This document shows positions 46,832 to 46,871 of a stretch of DNA of 46,871 bases, in pieces (the stretch's first letter is position 1; every line of letters starts with the position of its first letter). The notes below the pieces were generated by a model. The model did no database searches and was not told where the DNA came from. It saw only the letters and a list, made by a program, of their open reading frames with translations. The DNA comes from an uncultured Oscillibacter sp. (GTDB lineage: Bacteria > Bacillota > Clostridia > Oscillospirales > Oscillospiraceae). The stretch is taken from the NCBI GenBank assembly GCA_945868085.1, contig CAMBKF010000014.1, positions 1 to 46,871 of the forward strand, given 5' to 3'. The position numbers and the translations under genes are program-made.

Positions 46832-46871
46832 CGCCGGAAGCCTGCCCGGATGAATCGAGAACAAACAAGCG

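Noticed and set aside
46850-46871. ATG near the right edge as the start of a terminase small-subunit gene
   Set aside because: Phage gene order makes it plausible, but seven codons and no clear ribosome binding site are not enough.

Overview
The window reads as chromosomal DNA of a GC-rich, endospore-forming member of the Clostridia, most like the Oscillospiraceae (Flavonifractor/Lawsonibacter/Oscillibacter type). The reasons are high GC coding DNA, strong AGGAGG-type ribosome binding sites, sporulation genes (spoVAF, spoVD, a spoVE/ftsW gene, spoIVB), a MurE carrying the meso-diaminopimelate motif DNPR, several energy-coupling-factor (ECF) transporters, and dispersed intergenic hairpin repeats. 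The genus is an inference; no rRNA or tRNA gene was found to fix it.

Layout. 1-165: right-hand end of an element carrying a large serine recombinase, which appears to have cut an XRE-type membrane regulator gene. 166-1410: the rest of that gene, then a divergent pair of a small Cro/C1 regulator and a 57-residue membrane protein around a palindromic operator-like region. 1489-2845 (minus): coaX plus an ECF S component, probably pantothenate uptake and activation. 3000-3210: hairpin repeats. 3418-5680: a LysR regulator and a DUF2156-GNAT fusion. 5931-7334: spoVAF-like gene behind a sigma-G-like promoter. 7515-10769: HAD phosphatase, MFS carrier and glycerophosphodiesterase. 10774-12358: rsmD, coaD and a coiled-coil protein. 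12592-25323: the dcw (division and cell wall) cluster mraZ-rsmH-ftsL-spoVD-murE-mraY-ftsW/spoVE-murG-murA-ftsQ-ftsZ, with MraZ-box-like repeats in front and without murF, murD, murC, murB or ftsA.

25405-27449 (minus): proBA. 27730-30437: spoIVB, a four-cysteine mini-protein, a lone cyclic-nucleotide-binding domain and a purine nucleoside phosphorylase. 30487-33229: a LysR regulator divergent from a yedE-tusA-DUF3343 operon for selenium or sulfur handling. 33397-36615 (minus): feoA-feoA-feoB with matching 18-bp inverted repeats that look like operators. 36617-37250: a non-coding block of hairpin repeats. 37254-38948 (minus): the niacin repressor niaR and an orphan EIIC-like permease whose promoter holds a NiaR-box-like palindrome.

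39038-44945 (minus) is the most interesting region. A leader resembling a cobalamin riboswitch, with a clear terminator and antiterminator, precedes a membrane-anchored FecR-like/TP-repeat/DUF4430 protein. DUF4430 resembles the C-terminal domain of the vitamin B12 carriers intrinsic factor and transcobalamin. It is followed by a complete ECF transporter (EcfT, double ATPase, EcfS, second EcfT). Together they suggest a surface receptor plus ECF importer for corrinoids. The window ends with a TVP38/DedA-like membrane protein and, from about 45,780, a probable phage or mobile segment (small putative DNA-binding protein, large inverted repeat, HNH endonuclease). Recurrent themes are cofactor supply (pantothenate/CoA, niacin, cobalamin, iron, selenium/sulfur) alongside division and sporulation genes.
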